Of a DNA stretch of 51,818 nt, positions 24,553 through 35,641 are shown in pieces; position 1 is the stretch's first letter, and the number at the start of each line of letters is the position of its first letter. The DNA comes from Rusavskia elegans (taxonomy: Eukaryota > Ascomycota > Lecanoromycetes > Teloschistales > Teloschistaceae), in contig SAUG01000051.1 of the NCBI GenBank assembly GCA_011316305.1, positions 1-51,818 of the forward strand. Direction: 5' to 3'. The notes below the pieces were generated by a model. The model saw only the letters and a program-made list of their open reading frames with translations. It was not told the DNA's origin and did no database searches. A program made the position numbers and the translations under genes.

Positions 24553-26191
24553 TCATGTTTCCTCCCCACGCATTTCAGAGCATTCAGCATACATGCATCT
24601 CATCAGGTACCAGAAATAGATTTGAAACTCCAACCAACAAGCATTCACTCTTGGTTGGTTATGTTGACATCCTTCACCAGAGTCTCCAGCACTTTCCACG
24701 CACCCGCTCCAACAAAGGGACAGCTCATGCTCAAGCTGTTTTGCCCGCATAATCATGCTGTGGAAGTTTCGCGGGCCAATAGAGAATGGCTGGGACGCCA
24801 TCTTCTTATCTTTCCGAAAGCATGCATCGTTGTCGTCAAGCCATCGCTCTGGGACGAATATTTCTGGGGTTTCAAAGTTCGATATCGACAAGTTGGTTGC
24901 TAACGTGCTGATCTGAACAAAAGTCTGGATCTTATCAGTATTTCATTAATCGTAAGGAGTTTCGGGGCCGAGGAACTAGTACTGACGCCGCCCGGAATCC
25001 ATTGTCCAGAGATCCATTCTCCACTGGGTGGTACTATGCGAGGTAATCCCTCAGGTATGGGAGGAAACCGACGGAGTGCCTCCCGAATACTTGCGGTCAG
25101 ATACTGTAGCCGGGAGACGCTTTGTATGGTGATTGATTCTTCGTCGGAGAACCTATCTCGAATCTCCATAGCGAGCTTCGCCATGACCCGGCTGTCTTTG
25201 GTAATCAGGTAGGTCAGGGCCGAGAGCAGGGTTGTGACGGTTTCTGTGCCGGCAGCAACGAAGAGGGTGGCGTTGGATATGATCTCATCCTCAGTCATCC
25301 TTTCTTTTCTATCGTTACATGCTAGAACACGGGACAGGAGATCGATGCGGTCAGTGCCAATCGCTATCCTCTCCTTCACTCTATTCAAGACCAGATCGAA
25401 TTTGTTTACTTCTTTTTGGAGGAAGATGCCTGTGGGTATCAGACGACGGAGGAGATAGATTGGTGGCGCCATGCTCTTCACAGCACTTGCAAGTGATATG
25501 GCCTTCCACGTTTTGCCTATCATATTGATCCATGGACGGTAAGTCCGCTTCTCAAGAGTGTTGAACGGCTCGCCAAGTGCAGCATCAGCAATCATATCGA
25601 AGGCGGCGAAATTATACCATTCGTTCAAATCGACGATTCCACCGTTTTCCCGTGCCTCCGCATCTACCTGTTGCATCAAAGACTGGACATGGCTCTGGAT
25701 CCTTGGCTCCTGGTCTCGAAGCGCTTGTTCCGAGAAAGCTTGATTGATCACCTTCCTCATGCGAGCGTGGTCTGCGTCCCCTGCAATGAATACAGATTTG
25801 GAAATCTGATTGCGAGTTTCGTTGAAACTGTCATAGTTCTTGGCGAAAACGGGGCAGCCGGGATGTTGTTCGTTGTATATCTTGTTCAGGGCTTCTGGCT
25901 GGTTGAAAGAGAGCTCATTAGGAGCAGTCCTCACTATTGGCCCGTACTTCTCATGGAGCTTGTGGAATGTTACAGCTAAGTTGCCTGAGACCTGGTGATA
26001 GACGTATGGCAGTCGGGTACTGGCGAAGGCTGGTGGCCCAGGGAAATGCGACAGCGGATGCCAATAAAGATTATATACTGCATTGATGGCACTGTAGATG
26101 CACTAAGGCCATCATAAGCATCTTCCACAGTACATAAACTCTGAATGTTTGCTTACGATGAAAGCAAGACCATACGATAGGACGTCTGTCC
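24553..26191 (-). pseudogene. cytochrome P450 (CYP65-like), heme region destroyed
   Basis: The main exon runs 26091-24987 and the next from 24912, with a GTCAGT...TTCAG intron between. A short 5' exon ends at 26157, and its start is uncertain. Family landmarks are in order: WHPLSHFPGPP and KYGPIVRTAPNELSF near the N-terminus, FAAFDMIADAALGEPF, the I-helix AAGTETVTTLLS, the ExxR helix SIREALRRFPP, the PERW motif and FSIGPRN. The invariant Cys and the following IGKNLA-type helix should come next, but the frame continues with unrelated residues and several small indels are apparent over about 24690-24768. No GT or GC donor exists there that would let an intron restore the frame. Without the Cys thiolate no heme P450 activity is expected. 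The overall style resembles the isotrichodermin C-15 hydroxylase group. Confidence 0.8.
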
Positions 26192-27150
26192 ATGATACCT
26201 GCAATAGAATTGATTGAGCGAACATTGCTGCGTCAACGTCTTGAGTTCGAGAAGGGAGAGGCACCACAAGAGCGTGTGCATCTTATGTACTCTCTACATC
26301 ATGTATTACGAGACTTGCGAAAAGCGCGAGGTTAGGCACATTTGCAGAGAAGCGGCTCTGCAGTGCGTTAGTTGCCGCTTGTGGGACGCTCGAGGAGGCA
26401 ATCCCGAAGGGCGAATATTGGCTATGTCATCGCGCGTTAGATATGTATCCAGGCAAACTAGCGTAGGCAACTTGGAGGCTGATTCTGGTCACCTTGATGG
26501 ATTGTTAGTCGGCGAGCAGTCGCTGACCCGACTTTCTGCAGGACCACCGACTTCGATACCGAAAGAGGGGCCTCTTACCCCTCCCCTGACGCAGTGACCC
26601 GGAAACATCCTTGGTTTATTCTGCAAAGCTTGCAGATGATCGGACCCTCGGCACCTCCGGAGCTCCATGAAGGCGATCACACCTTATCAGTACCTCTCAC
26701 CTACCAGGAAGATACCTAAATACGATTCACAGCCAAGGATCAGAACCTTGCAACCGGGAGGGTTTGGTGGCCGACCACAGGCTTCGGCTGATCGAGTGCT
26801 TTGTTCCAAAATCTTTGTGGCCGCGGGAAACCCGATCTTCCCGAACTCGTCGCATAAGCCACTGGTAGTCACAAAGGACTCCCAACCGATCATTGCATAT
26901 TGAACATCTGATGGCAACTCAGAAATGTTCAATCATTTAATTATCGATAAGAAAGTCCCTCCCAGATATTCTGAGCGGCTGTTCATGGGAGCCCGATCCA
27001 CAGAGTGGCTGTTCCGATCCCAAAATCACAAGTCTTGATGATCTTATGAACATTGGCACCCGGTCACCAGATTTTCCTGATCGGAAAGAGCAAGCGGAGA
27101 CCCGACGAGCCAAGAAAGTCGAAAAATAGTTATTCATGGTGGTCCGGTGG
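26192..27150. other. gene-free stretch
   Basis: This lies between the P450 5' end and the 3' end of the methyltransferase gene. It holds only chance ORFs, and the P450 promoter should lie at its left side. Confidence 0.5.
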
Positions 27151-28252
27151 CTACGGGCTAGGTCGTCTGACAGTCATCCATCCCCTGCTGGTGTCTTGCA
27201 CAATAGCTTTCCGTGCGACTATCCAGGTGACATCAAAGTCCCAGCTGCTATCCTCGTCCCCACGCTCGACTATTTGAAGAATAGCCTTCATTTTATTTAC
27301 CTCATCTTTCAGCTGTCTTACCCGAGAGTCTGATTCCAGACCGTCGTGCAGCTCAGTGGACTTGCGATGAACACGGGCCTTGAGCAAGGCGGTAGCGACT
27401 GACAGGGTCGCAGCCTTTTTGCCCACCTCGACTGCCGGGTCGGGATGATTGAATGTTGAGACAGTCTCCAAGTGTATGAGCCGCATAAGGTCTTTACTCC
27501 AACTAACAATGTTTTGCTGGCCATCAGGTACGGTTACCGGCACGGACAGGACAGTCTTCACCAGTGGTCCAGCTATACTGAAAGCGAGTCAGACCAAAGT
27601 TTCTTCAATGGTCGAGTCGCTTTACCTTGGGAGCAGGCCGCGATCAATCTTTTCCGCAACCACATAGTCGACACAAGAACTTGCAGCTGGGGTCTCTGGA
27701 TGAGCCCAGCTGTCACTTGCATCGGCCTCCTGCCACTGCATATAACCTCCTGGCCCTGCAAGACGGGAAGTTACTCATGGATCTGACTTGATGCTGAGGC
27801 CGTGACTTACGCAGAAGCTGGACGACATTTCGTACTACCTGATCTAGATCGGAACCTTTGATAGCGTAGCTCACAAGCCGGACGTTGACCAAGTCAAACT
27901 TCTCATGATGATCTGTAGGAAATGGCTTCACCATGTCATGGGTCTCGAAAGCCAGATGTGGGGGCAGTTCTTTTTGCGGTGGGAACTGCTGATTTGAAAT
28001 GTCAAAGCCGATGAAAGTCGGCTTTTGATCCGATACTGGACGAGGAAGGGCAGGGTCCTCGGCGAGTTGGCGAAGCCATCTCCCTGTACCGGTGGCTACG
28101 TCGGCCACCGCATGTAGTTGATGGACGGGTATTGAGGGATGTACCAGATGGCCGTAGGACATGTGTCGCATGTATTCATGCTGGGCGTCAAGTCTTTGAG
28201 ACTCTTGAATGGTCCTTGGGAGCATGTATGTTTCGCCATTGCTGGATGCCAT
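27151..28252 (-). CDS. SAM-dependent methyltransferase, 332 aa
   Basis: Three exons: 28252-27811, 27755-27626 and 27577-27151, with introns of 55 and 48 nt; frame is kept throughout. Residues 49-60 (VADVATGTGRWL) form the glycine-rich SAM-binding loop, FIGFDISNQQFP gives the acidic residue that binds the ribose, and FDLVNVRLVSYAIKG is the third class I motif. PGGYMQWQEAD after intron 1 is the usual post-motif strand. The N-terminus (LDAQHEYMRHMSYGHLVHPSI) is typical of fungal secondary-metabolism methyltransferases of the gliotoxin/terrequinone (GliN/TdiE-like) type, which methylate small molecules. The substrate cannot be told. It reads in the same direction as the P450 and is divergent from the rhodopsin-domain gene, 956 nt away. 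Confidence 0.9.
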
Positions 28253-29208
28253 GGCTGAGGTTGCAAGAGGGGGTTATCAGAGTGCCAGTCCTGGGAAGAT
28301 AGCCCGAGTTGAAGTGTATCCTGGCGATAAGCACCTGCTTAAGAGCCCAACAACTACCTTGCTTTGTGTTGTACAAACAAGGTTCGATGGTGCTGTCGTA
28401 TCCGTAGAGTAGGACCTCGGCACTTCGCGGATGACGAATGCCGCACGTGGCCGACGGGAACCTCCTCCGATGATGTAATCGTAGCATTATTGGCTGACTC
28501 CAGACGGCCCTTGGCCCTTGCCGGCTACCAACTCTCGGGCCGGTCCTTGTGAATTGGGGCCGCATTAGCCATTATCATCCTGTACGAGCACTTATGCATG
28601 CATCTCATATGCCGAATGATCTTCCTCTCCAGGGATCGACCCTGTAGGCTGACTCGCAGCCATCTTGTCGGAGCTCAGATTCTCAACCCAAGGCCGAGGC
28701 ACAGCACCGAGCTGATGACGCATCTGAAATACGTTTCCGGGCATGCGCCATTTCGGCGCTGTTTCATGATGGGTCCGTGTCTGTCAGCTTTCGTTCCCAT
28801 CCGGAGACTTTGCAGCTTCACTGCATCTGTTCCTGCGGGCTGCTGTGCGACTCGTCTACGACAAATCAGCTTACAGTAAAGCAGCGAGACGTGCGGTGGA
28901 ACAATGTACACGCCACGTTTGTCGCTCAGTATTGCTGACTGCATCCTTTCTCCCCACCTTACCTTCATCCTACTCCGTGCTTGTTGTTCATGCAGCGCTG
29001 TGATAGAGTCGTCTCACGGCCTAGGATGACGGTTGCTAGGAAACAGGTCTGCCGGCCCAGCTTTTGATTCCATCCGCCATCTTTTCACTCGTTCTTTTCA
29101 AACCGGAGCTATCTGATCCTGTATTCTTTGCGTTTCTCTGGAAGACATCATTGGTCTCTACTGGTGTCACCCGCATAACATTGACTTCCCCACCAACAAT
29201 TCTGATTC
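28253..29208. promoter_or_regulatory. intergenic region between divergent genes
   Basis: These 956 nt separate the start codons of the methyltransferase (leftward) and the rhodopsin-domain gene (rightward) and should hold both promoters. Small ORFs here carry no recognisable signal, and no specific binding site could be assigned. Confidence 0.45.
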
Positions 29209-30546
29209 ATGAACGAAAAGGCAATGGAGATCAAATATGACGATAACTCCTACCGTGTGATGATTGCTGTAGGATTTGCAATTGGTATCACGGTAGTTGC
29301 AATCATTTTGCGACTGCTTGCGCGAAAGATACAAAAAGCCCCCTTGGGCGCTGACGATTTTGCTGTTTTGGCTGGAGCGGTTGGTCTCGACACCGGATTT
29401 CAAAAGTGTTTGTGCTGATAGGTAGTAGGTTTTCACCATCGGAACGGCGATAACGTTCATCTACTGTACGTATGGCCTCGGGGTTATATTTAATACTAAT
29501 CAAACGCTCCGTCAGCTGGTCAAAATGGTGCCGGGAGACATTTGAAAACTATCCCACCAGATCAGCTTACTGTTTTCTGGAAGGTTCGCGCCTCCCTATC
29601 TTCTCGAGTCGATGATGTTTCATCTGAACGAAAAGTCTAGGCCACTTATGCTGGCTATCAAACGTATGGAGTCGCAATCACCCTGATCAAGGTGTCCATC
29701 CTCTTATTCTATCGAAAGATCTTTACCACCGCCCAGTTTCGTCTTCGAACCAACATAGTTGGAACATTAGTCCTCGCTTGGTTGTTAATCAATAACCTTC
29801 TGACAGCCTTGCAATGCCGGCCGATAAAGAAGGCATGGTCGCCGTTGACTCCAGGCCGCTGCATTGAGCCACTGGGTATCATTTTGGGGCTTCAAGCTGG
29901 GAACATAGCGTTGGATATTATCATCTTAACATTGCCGATCGTTGCCGTGTCGAAGCTTCAGATGTCATTGGCCAAGAAGATTAGTGTTCTGGGGATCTTT
30001 CTGCTTGGGGGACTGTAAGGGTTCTCGGCGCAGGACGTGTCATAGGTACTAATGCTTGGCAGATCCATCGTCATCGCATTCATCCGGATAGGAGTGGTGG
30101 CCACTGGAGACCCAGAAGACATTACTTGTATGAGTATCTCCTGCAGACTTCAACGTTGACTTGTTGACCTCAGCCCAGGGACCAGTGGCATCGAAAGCTG
30201 GACCGCCATCGAACCCGCCATCGAAGTCCTCTCCGTCTCCCTCCCGACCATGGCTCCCTTTCTACACGGTCGCAAAGCCGTCAAGGATATCCGGACCGCC
30301 ATTCGTTCCTTGTTATCATTGCCCGAGAAGCCATCGATTACGACGGATAAAGTCCGCAGGTTTCAGAAGATCGACGATCATGGCAAGATGTTCGATCTGG
30401 AGCGAAATGGGATCGGCACGTTTGCAACAGCTGATCGCCAGACAAGGGTTGCGGGTGATCCAATACCGTTGCACACGATTAGGGTGACGGATCAGGTTGA
30501 CGTGTATTCGGGGGAAGGGCGAGGACGTCGTGGCGATTCTTGTTGA
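29209..30546 (+). CDS. fungal rhodopsin-domain integral membrane protein, 360 aa
   Basis: Six exons: 29209-29379, 29429-29465, 29516-29583, 29641-30014, 30063-30127 and 30179-30546; introns are 48-57 nt and all keep frame. The protein has about seven hydrophobic helices, beginning with VMIAVGFAIGITVVAIILRLL. It carries the family marks LGADDFAVLAG, GAGRH, YGVAITLIKVSILLFYRKIF, a Cys in LQCRPIKKAW, LDIIILTLPIVAVSKLQ, and SWTAIEPAIEVLSVSLPT near the last helix. This is the DUF/rhodopsin domain of fungi (PF20684, SAT4-like), whose biochemical role is not settled. Members often sit in or beside secondary-metabolite clusters, which fits the methyltransferase and P450 next door. The donor of intron 1 (GTTGGT) is weak, but the exon join is supported by the family sequence VFTIGTAITF. 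Confidence 0.88.
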
Positions 30547-31067
30547 TGATGTACTGCGATACAATGAGCGGTGAAGCTACCAGCGCAGAGATACAGTGCT
30601 ATGGTCATTAGGCTGGCTCGAAGGGACGAAATTCGGTCCCAGGTATCTGGAGCTTCTGTCTGGAATAATGTCGCGACAGGAGAAGGATGAAAGAGGAGGA
30701 CGTCGCGTCAAGATGAAGCTTCCGAAACGGGGGCGAGGGCAAGGGGGGACCGCAACAAATCGACGGCCAAGCATCCAATGATAGGCACTGGGCTTGGTTA
30801 CATAATCGACCCTCCATGTGACAGGGTCTCCCCGCCATTCGTCGTCAACGGAAAAGCCTTTGAGTTTGGCCAGTAGTTTCAGCTGCTCCCATTTCTGTCC
30901 GTCAGCCCTGATGCCGGACATTGGTGTCTTATTAACCTGCTGGTGGTGGTGGTAGTTGTTGTCGTTGCCATTGTCGCTCTTTCCAGCTTTGACCTCGATT
31001 TCGGTTTATCGAGAACTTCACATTGAGATAAAACAACTCACGTTCAATACCTGTTGTACTCAATGCT
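30547..31067. other. gene-free stretch
   Basis: 3' flank of the rhodopsin-domain gene and promoter side of the HET gene. No further feature is seen. Confidence 0.5.
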
Positions 31068-33074
31068 ATGGCTCCATACAAGTACGCACCTCTGAATGAG
31101 GATACCGAGATCAGGCTCTTGACACTGCTTCCCGACTGGTTCGAAACACCCATCCATATCAGTCTTGAGATAACTGTCTTGTCGGACGGCGAGGTTCCCG
31201 AATTTGAAGCTTTGTCTTATGTTTGGGGTGACGCCTCAGATCTTCTGGACATATTCCTCGAAGCAAGCCCCTCTAAACGACCAGAGCTGTGGGAAACGGA
31301 CGACATCGACCGCATCGAATGGAGGACGCTGCGTATAACTAAAAATCTCTTCGAGGCTTTGAAGCATCTCCGGCTCGAAGATCGACCCAGAGTACTTTGG
31401 ATCGACGCTATCTGTGTTGATCAACAAAACCTCGAGGAAAGAGGTCATCAAGTGCTGCGAATGCCGAACATTTACACCTCAGCCAAGGGTGTTATTGTCT
31501 GGCTCGGTCCAGAAAGTGATGACGCTGCGATTGCGATGAATGCCATTCAAGATCTCGGTTCGAGGATTACAGTGGACTGGGACCTTCGAACTATGGCACC
31601 GGCATCGGAAAGCGATTTTGATCCTGATTCGGAGAAGTCGTATAGTGCAGTAGAGCCCAGTCCACAGGTATGGCGTTCAATTCACAATCTGCTTGGTCGC
31701 GCGTGGTTCGAACGCTTGTGGACAATCCAGGAGGTCTGCCTAGCTGGCAAGAATACCCACGTGGTCTGCGGATCCGTGAAGATTTCGTATGAGCATTTCG
31801 GCAACGGAATTTGCTATCTGTTGATTTGGAAAGATGTGGATAGTTCACAGGTCGAGAGACTATGGGACATAGTCAAGCAACTGCTTGTTCTTAGTAACAA
31901 GACAACCTTCAGTTACTTGGATTGGGTACTGGCTCAGACTCGACAAAGTCAATGCTCTGATCAGCGAGACCGAATATATGCTATCCTCTCTCTGGTTCCA
32001 GAGCAGGAAAGGTTAGAGATTTATCCCGATTACACAATATCTGTGCCGGAAGTATTCCAAAGCGTTGTCCTGCAACAAGCCAGATGTCGTTCCCAGCTAA
32101 ATGTCCTCTGCTTTTGCTCTATGGATAACAGAATCATGGACTTACCTACCTGGGTCCCAGATTGGTCAGTTGGCTCAAGTGTTAGAAGCTTCCGGATACT
32201 CAGAGCCGATGCAGCCACAAAAGCGTATCCATACTCCGAATCCGAAGGTATTCTGGCAGCAAAGGGAATCTGGATAACGGTAGTCGACGATATCAAGAAG
32301 CATTTTACGGACAGTAATTTATATGCTAGATATGCGTCAGCCAAAGGAATCGGAGAGCTGATATCAGCAGTTGTTGGTGGTGAAAACAGCGACAGGAGGT
32401 TTGATAAATTGCATTCACTCTGCCGCACACTCTGTGCCGGCGAATTCCGTGAAAAGTCTACACCTGCCAACCCGGACTTTCCATTGATGGAGGAATCACT
32501 AAAATACATCATGGATTGCGACGACTGGCTGCGTCAAAATTCGACTAAGCCTCCAAGGCCACATACCTCGTACATGGCTCATGTCAATGGATATTGCTCT
32601 GGCAGGGTGTTGGTTACGTCCGCAGACGGACGCCTTGGCTTAGCACCTCGAGCCACAAAACCAGGTGATAAGATATGTGTAATACTTGGCTGCTCATCTC
32701 CATTGGTCTTGAGGTCTGACGATAACGGGTTCAGTCACAAAGTCGTTGGTGAATGTTACCTTGACGGTATCACGACCGGAGAAGCACTGCTTGGCGAGCT
32801 CCCAAAGGAATGGACGATGCTTCAGAAATACTATCCCGAATACCATGCGAATCACTGGCTATTTCTCGATGGTAATACTGGACAGACCCATGTCGATGAT
32901 CCACGTCTTGGGCCGCTCCCGGCTGGATGGCGCTTCAAAAGTCATGAAGAGGAAGATGCTTGGAATTGGTTCGGAAATGATGGGACTGGCGAAAACACTA
33001 GGTTCGACCCCAGGCTAGAGCCTGATTGGTTGAAGGCGCGCGGGGTAGAGCTTCAGGAGTTTCGACTTATCTGA
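31068..33074 (+). CDS. HET-domain (heterokaryon incompatibility) protein, 668 aa
   Basis: Intronless ORF. The HET domain (PF06985) spans about residues 45-215: FEALSYVWGD at 46-55, VLWIDAICVDQQNLEERGHQV with the usual MPNIY and VWLG, and ending with AWFERLWTIQEVCLA. The later family signature SDQRDRIYAILSLV and LPTWVPDWS follow, and a C-terminal beta module (GYCSGRVLVTSADGRLGLAP, GDKICVILGC) completes the common HET architecture. HET proteins trigger cell death on non-self recognition during hyphal fusion. Residues about 578-655 form two WW-like units ending in DPRL (HVDDPRL and RFDPRL), in which the second Trp is replaced by Val and Phe. The ATG at 31068 is the first in frame and lies close to the domain, as usual. 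Confidence 0.95.
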   Translation: MAPYKYAPLNEDTEIRLLTLLPDWFETPIHISLEITVLSDGEVPEFEALSYVWGDASDLLDIFLEASPSKRPELWETDDIDRIEWRTLRITKNLFEALKHLRLEDRPRVLWIDAICVDQQNLEERGHQVLRMPNIYTSAKGVIVWLGPESDDAAIAMNAIQDLGSRITVDWDLRTMAPASESDFDPDSEKSYSAVEPSPQVWRSIHNLLGRAWFERLWTIQEVCLAGKNTHVVCGSVKISYEHFGNGICYLLIWKDVDSSQVERLWDIVKQLLVLSNKTTFSYLDWVLAQTRQSQCSDQRDRIYAILSLVPEQERLEIYPDYTISVPEVFQSVVLQQARCRSQLNVLCFCSMDNRIMDLPTWVPDWSVGSSVRSFRILRADAATKAYPYSESEGILAAKGIWITVVDDIKKHFTDSNLYARYASAKGIGELISAVVGGENSDRRFDKLHSLCRTLCAGEFREKSTPANPDFPLMEESLKYIMDCDDWLRQNSTKPPRPHTSYMAHVNGYCSGRVLVTSADGRLGLAPRATKPGDKICVILGCSSPLVLRSDDNGFSHKVVGECYLDGITTGEALLGELPKEWTMLQKYYPEYHANHWLFLDGNTGQTHVDDPRLGPLPAGWRFKSHEEEDAWNWFGNDGTGENTRFDPRLEPDWLKARGVELQEFRLI

Positions 33075-33754
33075 TTTCCGATACCGGCAGCGAGGCTGGC
33101 AATATCCTCGTCACAGTCTTCAGCTCTAGACCTTCTGTGTGGGATGTGACGACATGAAGGATGAAAGAGAAGGACATCGCGTCGAAATTTAGCTTCCGAG
33201 ACGGGTGATGTGCTAGCGTCACTTGGCACATGCCAAGTCGGCAGCGGGCCGACACAAGCCTCTTGGCTTCATAAAGCAAACTATAAGGCATCCTCGCGAG
33301 GAGCAGAAAAACTCGGACACTAATCCGGAACGGGAAATGCATCGAATAATTCACATGCTTTACAACAAACCTTTCCTATAGATAATCGCTCCAAAACTTT
33401 AGCAGAATATCAGCAGGTCGATATTCTATTAGATGCCTAAGAATTAGCTTTATTTAATTGCTCTACGTGGTTACCTTTCAATTCAAGAACACGGGTGATA
33501 TCCGTATCGGGATTAGTGTCCGAGTTTTTCTGCTCGTCGCGAGGCATCTTGCTCGTAATGCGCCGCTAAGCCTAAGAGCGTGCCGGGATCTGCATCGGCA
33601 TCCATGAACATCGTCATTCTTCCTTCTCCCGATCGAACTACGCTATAGGAACTACCCTATACTATTTACCGCTTCATCGTCGTCTCTCCTTTCGCAGTCT
33701 CTGCGTCTGTCTCTGCGTCTGTCTCTGTGCCGCCTAGTATGCGTTGATAAAGCC
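33075..33754. other. gene-free, partly AT-rich stretch
   Basis: No coding signal is seen. A short imperfect repeat of CTCTGCGTCTGT lies near 33697-33728. Confidence 0.5.
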
Positions 33755-34114
33755 ATGTTCAAGAACGGCTACTTCCAGAGGGACTCCGTCTTGCCGCTGT
33801 TACTCACGTGTCATCAAATACACATCGAGGCCAGCAGTATTCTTTACGCCGAAAATGTCTTTGCTTTCCATGTATCGACCCTTACAGAGCTCCCGGTTCC
33901 GTTCTTCAACGTCTCGCTCTCGTATCCTAGGCACGTCAGACATGCCTGCTTACGAACAGAATTCTTCCTGCCTTGGCCCCTGGCATCACTTGAGCCATCC
34001 CCGTCCCTGCGCCTTTTGCAAGGTCACGAGGATCGATCAGTACCAGATGAAACGTGCCTCGGGCCTGAACACAGTCCTGACATCGAAATTGCAAGTTTAA
34101 ACACCGCCGGTTGA
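33755..34114 (+). pseudogene. fragment of a 'CRQI..EA..LY..N.F' domain protein
   Basis: The segment VLPLLLTCHQIHIEASSIL followed by YAENVFAFHV matches the common fungal motif in which a conserved helix (TCRQIYxEA) precedes LYxxNxF, as in DUF7730/2EXR-type proteins. The N-terminal LPxExR box that should lie 40-60 residues before it is missing, and the frame ends 75 residues after it without the expected rest of the domain. No splice sites that extend it were found. It is most likely a relic of a member of this large, fast-turning family. Confidence 0.5.
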
Positions 34115-35641
34115 GAGTGGTTCTTTGTAGATATTGAAGAGACTATCAATATACCTGCTGCAGACTGGCTATAGAAATCACAGCGTGACCCCAGAAGCCT
34201 CTGCGTAGATGAATGGAGGTCAAGCTCCTGTCAGCTATGGAAGATGGTGTTAGTTGAACATGATAGGACCGGTATTCGACAAGTGTTCCGCCGTATCAAT
34301 TGAACTTGCGGATAAATTACACAGAAGTAAGTAGCCAGTGTCTTTTGTATGCCCTACTGTTGTACAACAGATTGGATGATGTAATTTGTGTAGGGTCTAT
34401 CTTGTGGTGTAGCACTATATGACCTAAAATTTCGGTCGCACTGCGATTATACACTTCATGACCTGGATCAGGCTTTGTATCCACTATCTTCACATATCTC
34501 GTGCCCCTTTCAGGGCAGACACCAGCCATACACAAAATTTGCATAGAAGACCCGTCTCGACCGGCGCATTGATAGTTTCAAGCCTGGAATGACACACCAG
34601 TTCGCTCTCTTGTCTTATCGACAGATGGAGTGGGCGGGTGCTAGAGGGTGCAGTGTTTAAACAATCCTTGCCCATGAAGTTGTAAGGGAACCAGCTTCGC
34701 AAAGAACAACAGAGGTGCGTTACCAACATGGACGCAAGGATGCATCATGAATATCTCGACCAAAAAACGCCACACGCAGAGATAGCAGCATCCAGTACTT
34801 TCCGTCACCTTCTTCTTGCCCCAATGATCCACGCCAAAGAGCGACACTACGGCAGATTCAACGAGGGTGCAACCAATATTCTTGTATGTTCAGGTCAACC
34901 GAAAGCTATAGACATACTCAGCTGTAGGGATCTTAGCAGCGACAAACATTAGCCGATAAGGGGGTATTCTTCTCGAAACAAGAGTTGCGAACATAAAAGC
35001 GATTAGGTGCTCGATTGTTTCTCTTACCTCTGCCAGCATGTCTAATCTCTTGCCATTATCAGACTCAGGTATCTGGCGGGCAATTAGCGCTTGAACATAC
35101 TAAGTTTGTTGGATGCCATCGCAAGGGCTGATGGGCAGAGTCTGGTGGATCAACTACAATGTATCCACTCATGTCGCTGGTAGAGGCAAACGCTACACCG
35201 GTGATCGAAAGAAGCTCTCTCAGGTGCCCTCACCACGAAGTGGGGACCCAATCAGGAAAGGTTCAAACGGTAAGGGCACGAGTGCACCGTTGCCAAGGCC
35301 ACGGAAGGCACATGGCCATTTGAGAAACTCGTTCTGGAATTACTGATGAATATTCTTGAAATATGCCTTCGACATCTTGTCAACATCGACCCATTACTCA
35401 CTTATCATCGATATCTGACGACGAACAGCACTCTACCTAAGTTCGAATGTGATCAGCAGCAAGTCAACCAATATATCATTTTTGTGACTCCTCGAAAGTC
35501 TCACAACTTGCTCATAATCCAGAAGCAACGGGGTGAGGTTCACCTAATCTTCGCAATTCTGGAAACAACGTTCCGTTGAACGACCAGTGTCACCAAGCTA
35601 CAGAGGCCATTTCACGCCGATCGCTTCTGAATCTGCCACCC
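34115..35641. other. gene-free stretch
   Basis: Only short ORFs (below 80 codons) on both strands, none with recognisable motifs. Confidence 0.5.

Noticed and set aside
24690..24790. An intron that could restore the P450 heme loop
   Set aside because: There is no GT or GC donor between the GPRN codons and the place where the Cys should be, so splicing cannot rescue it.
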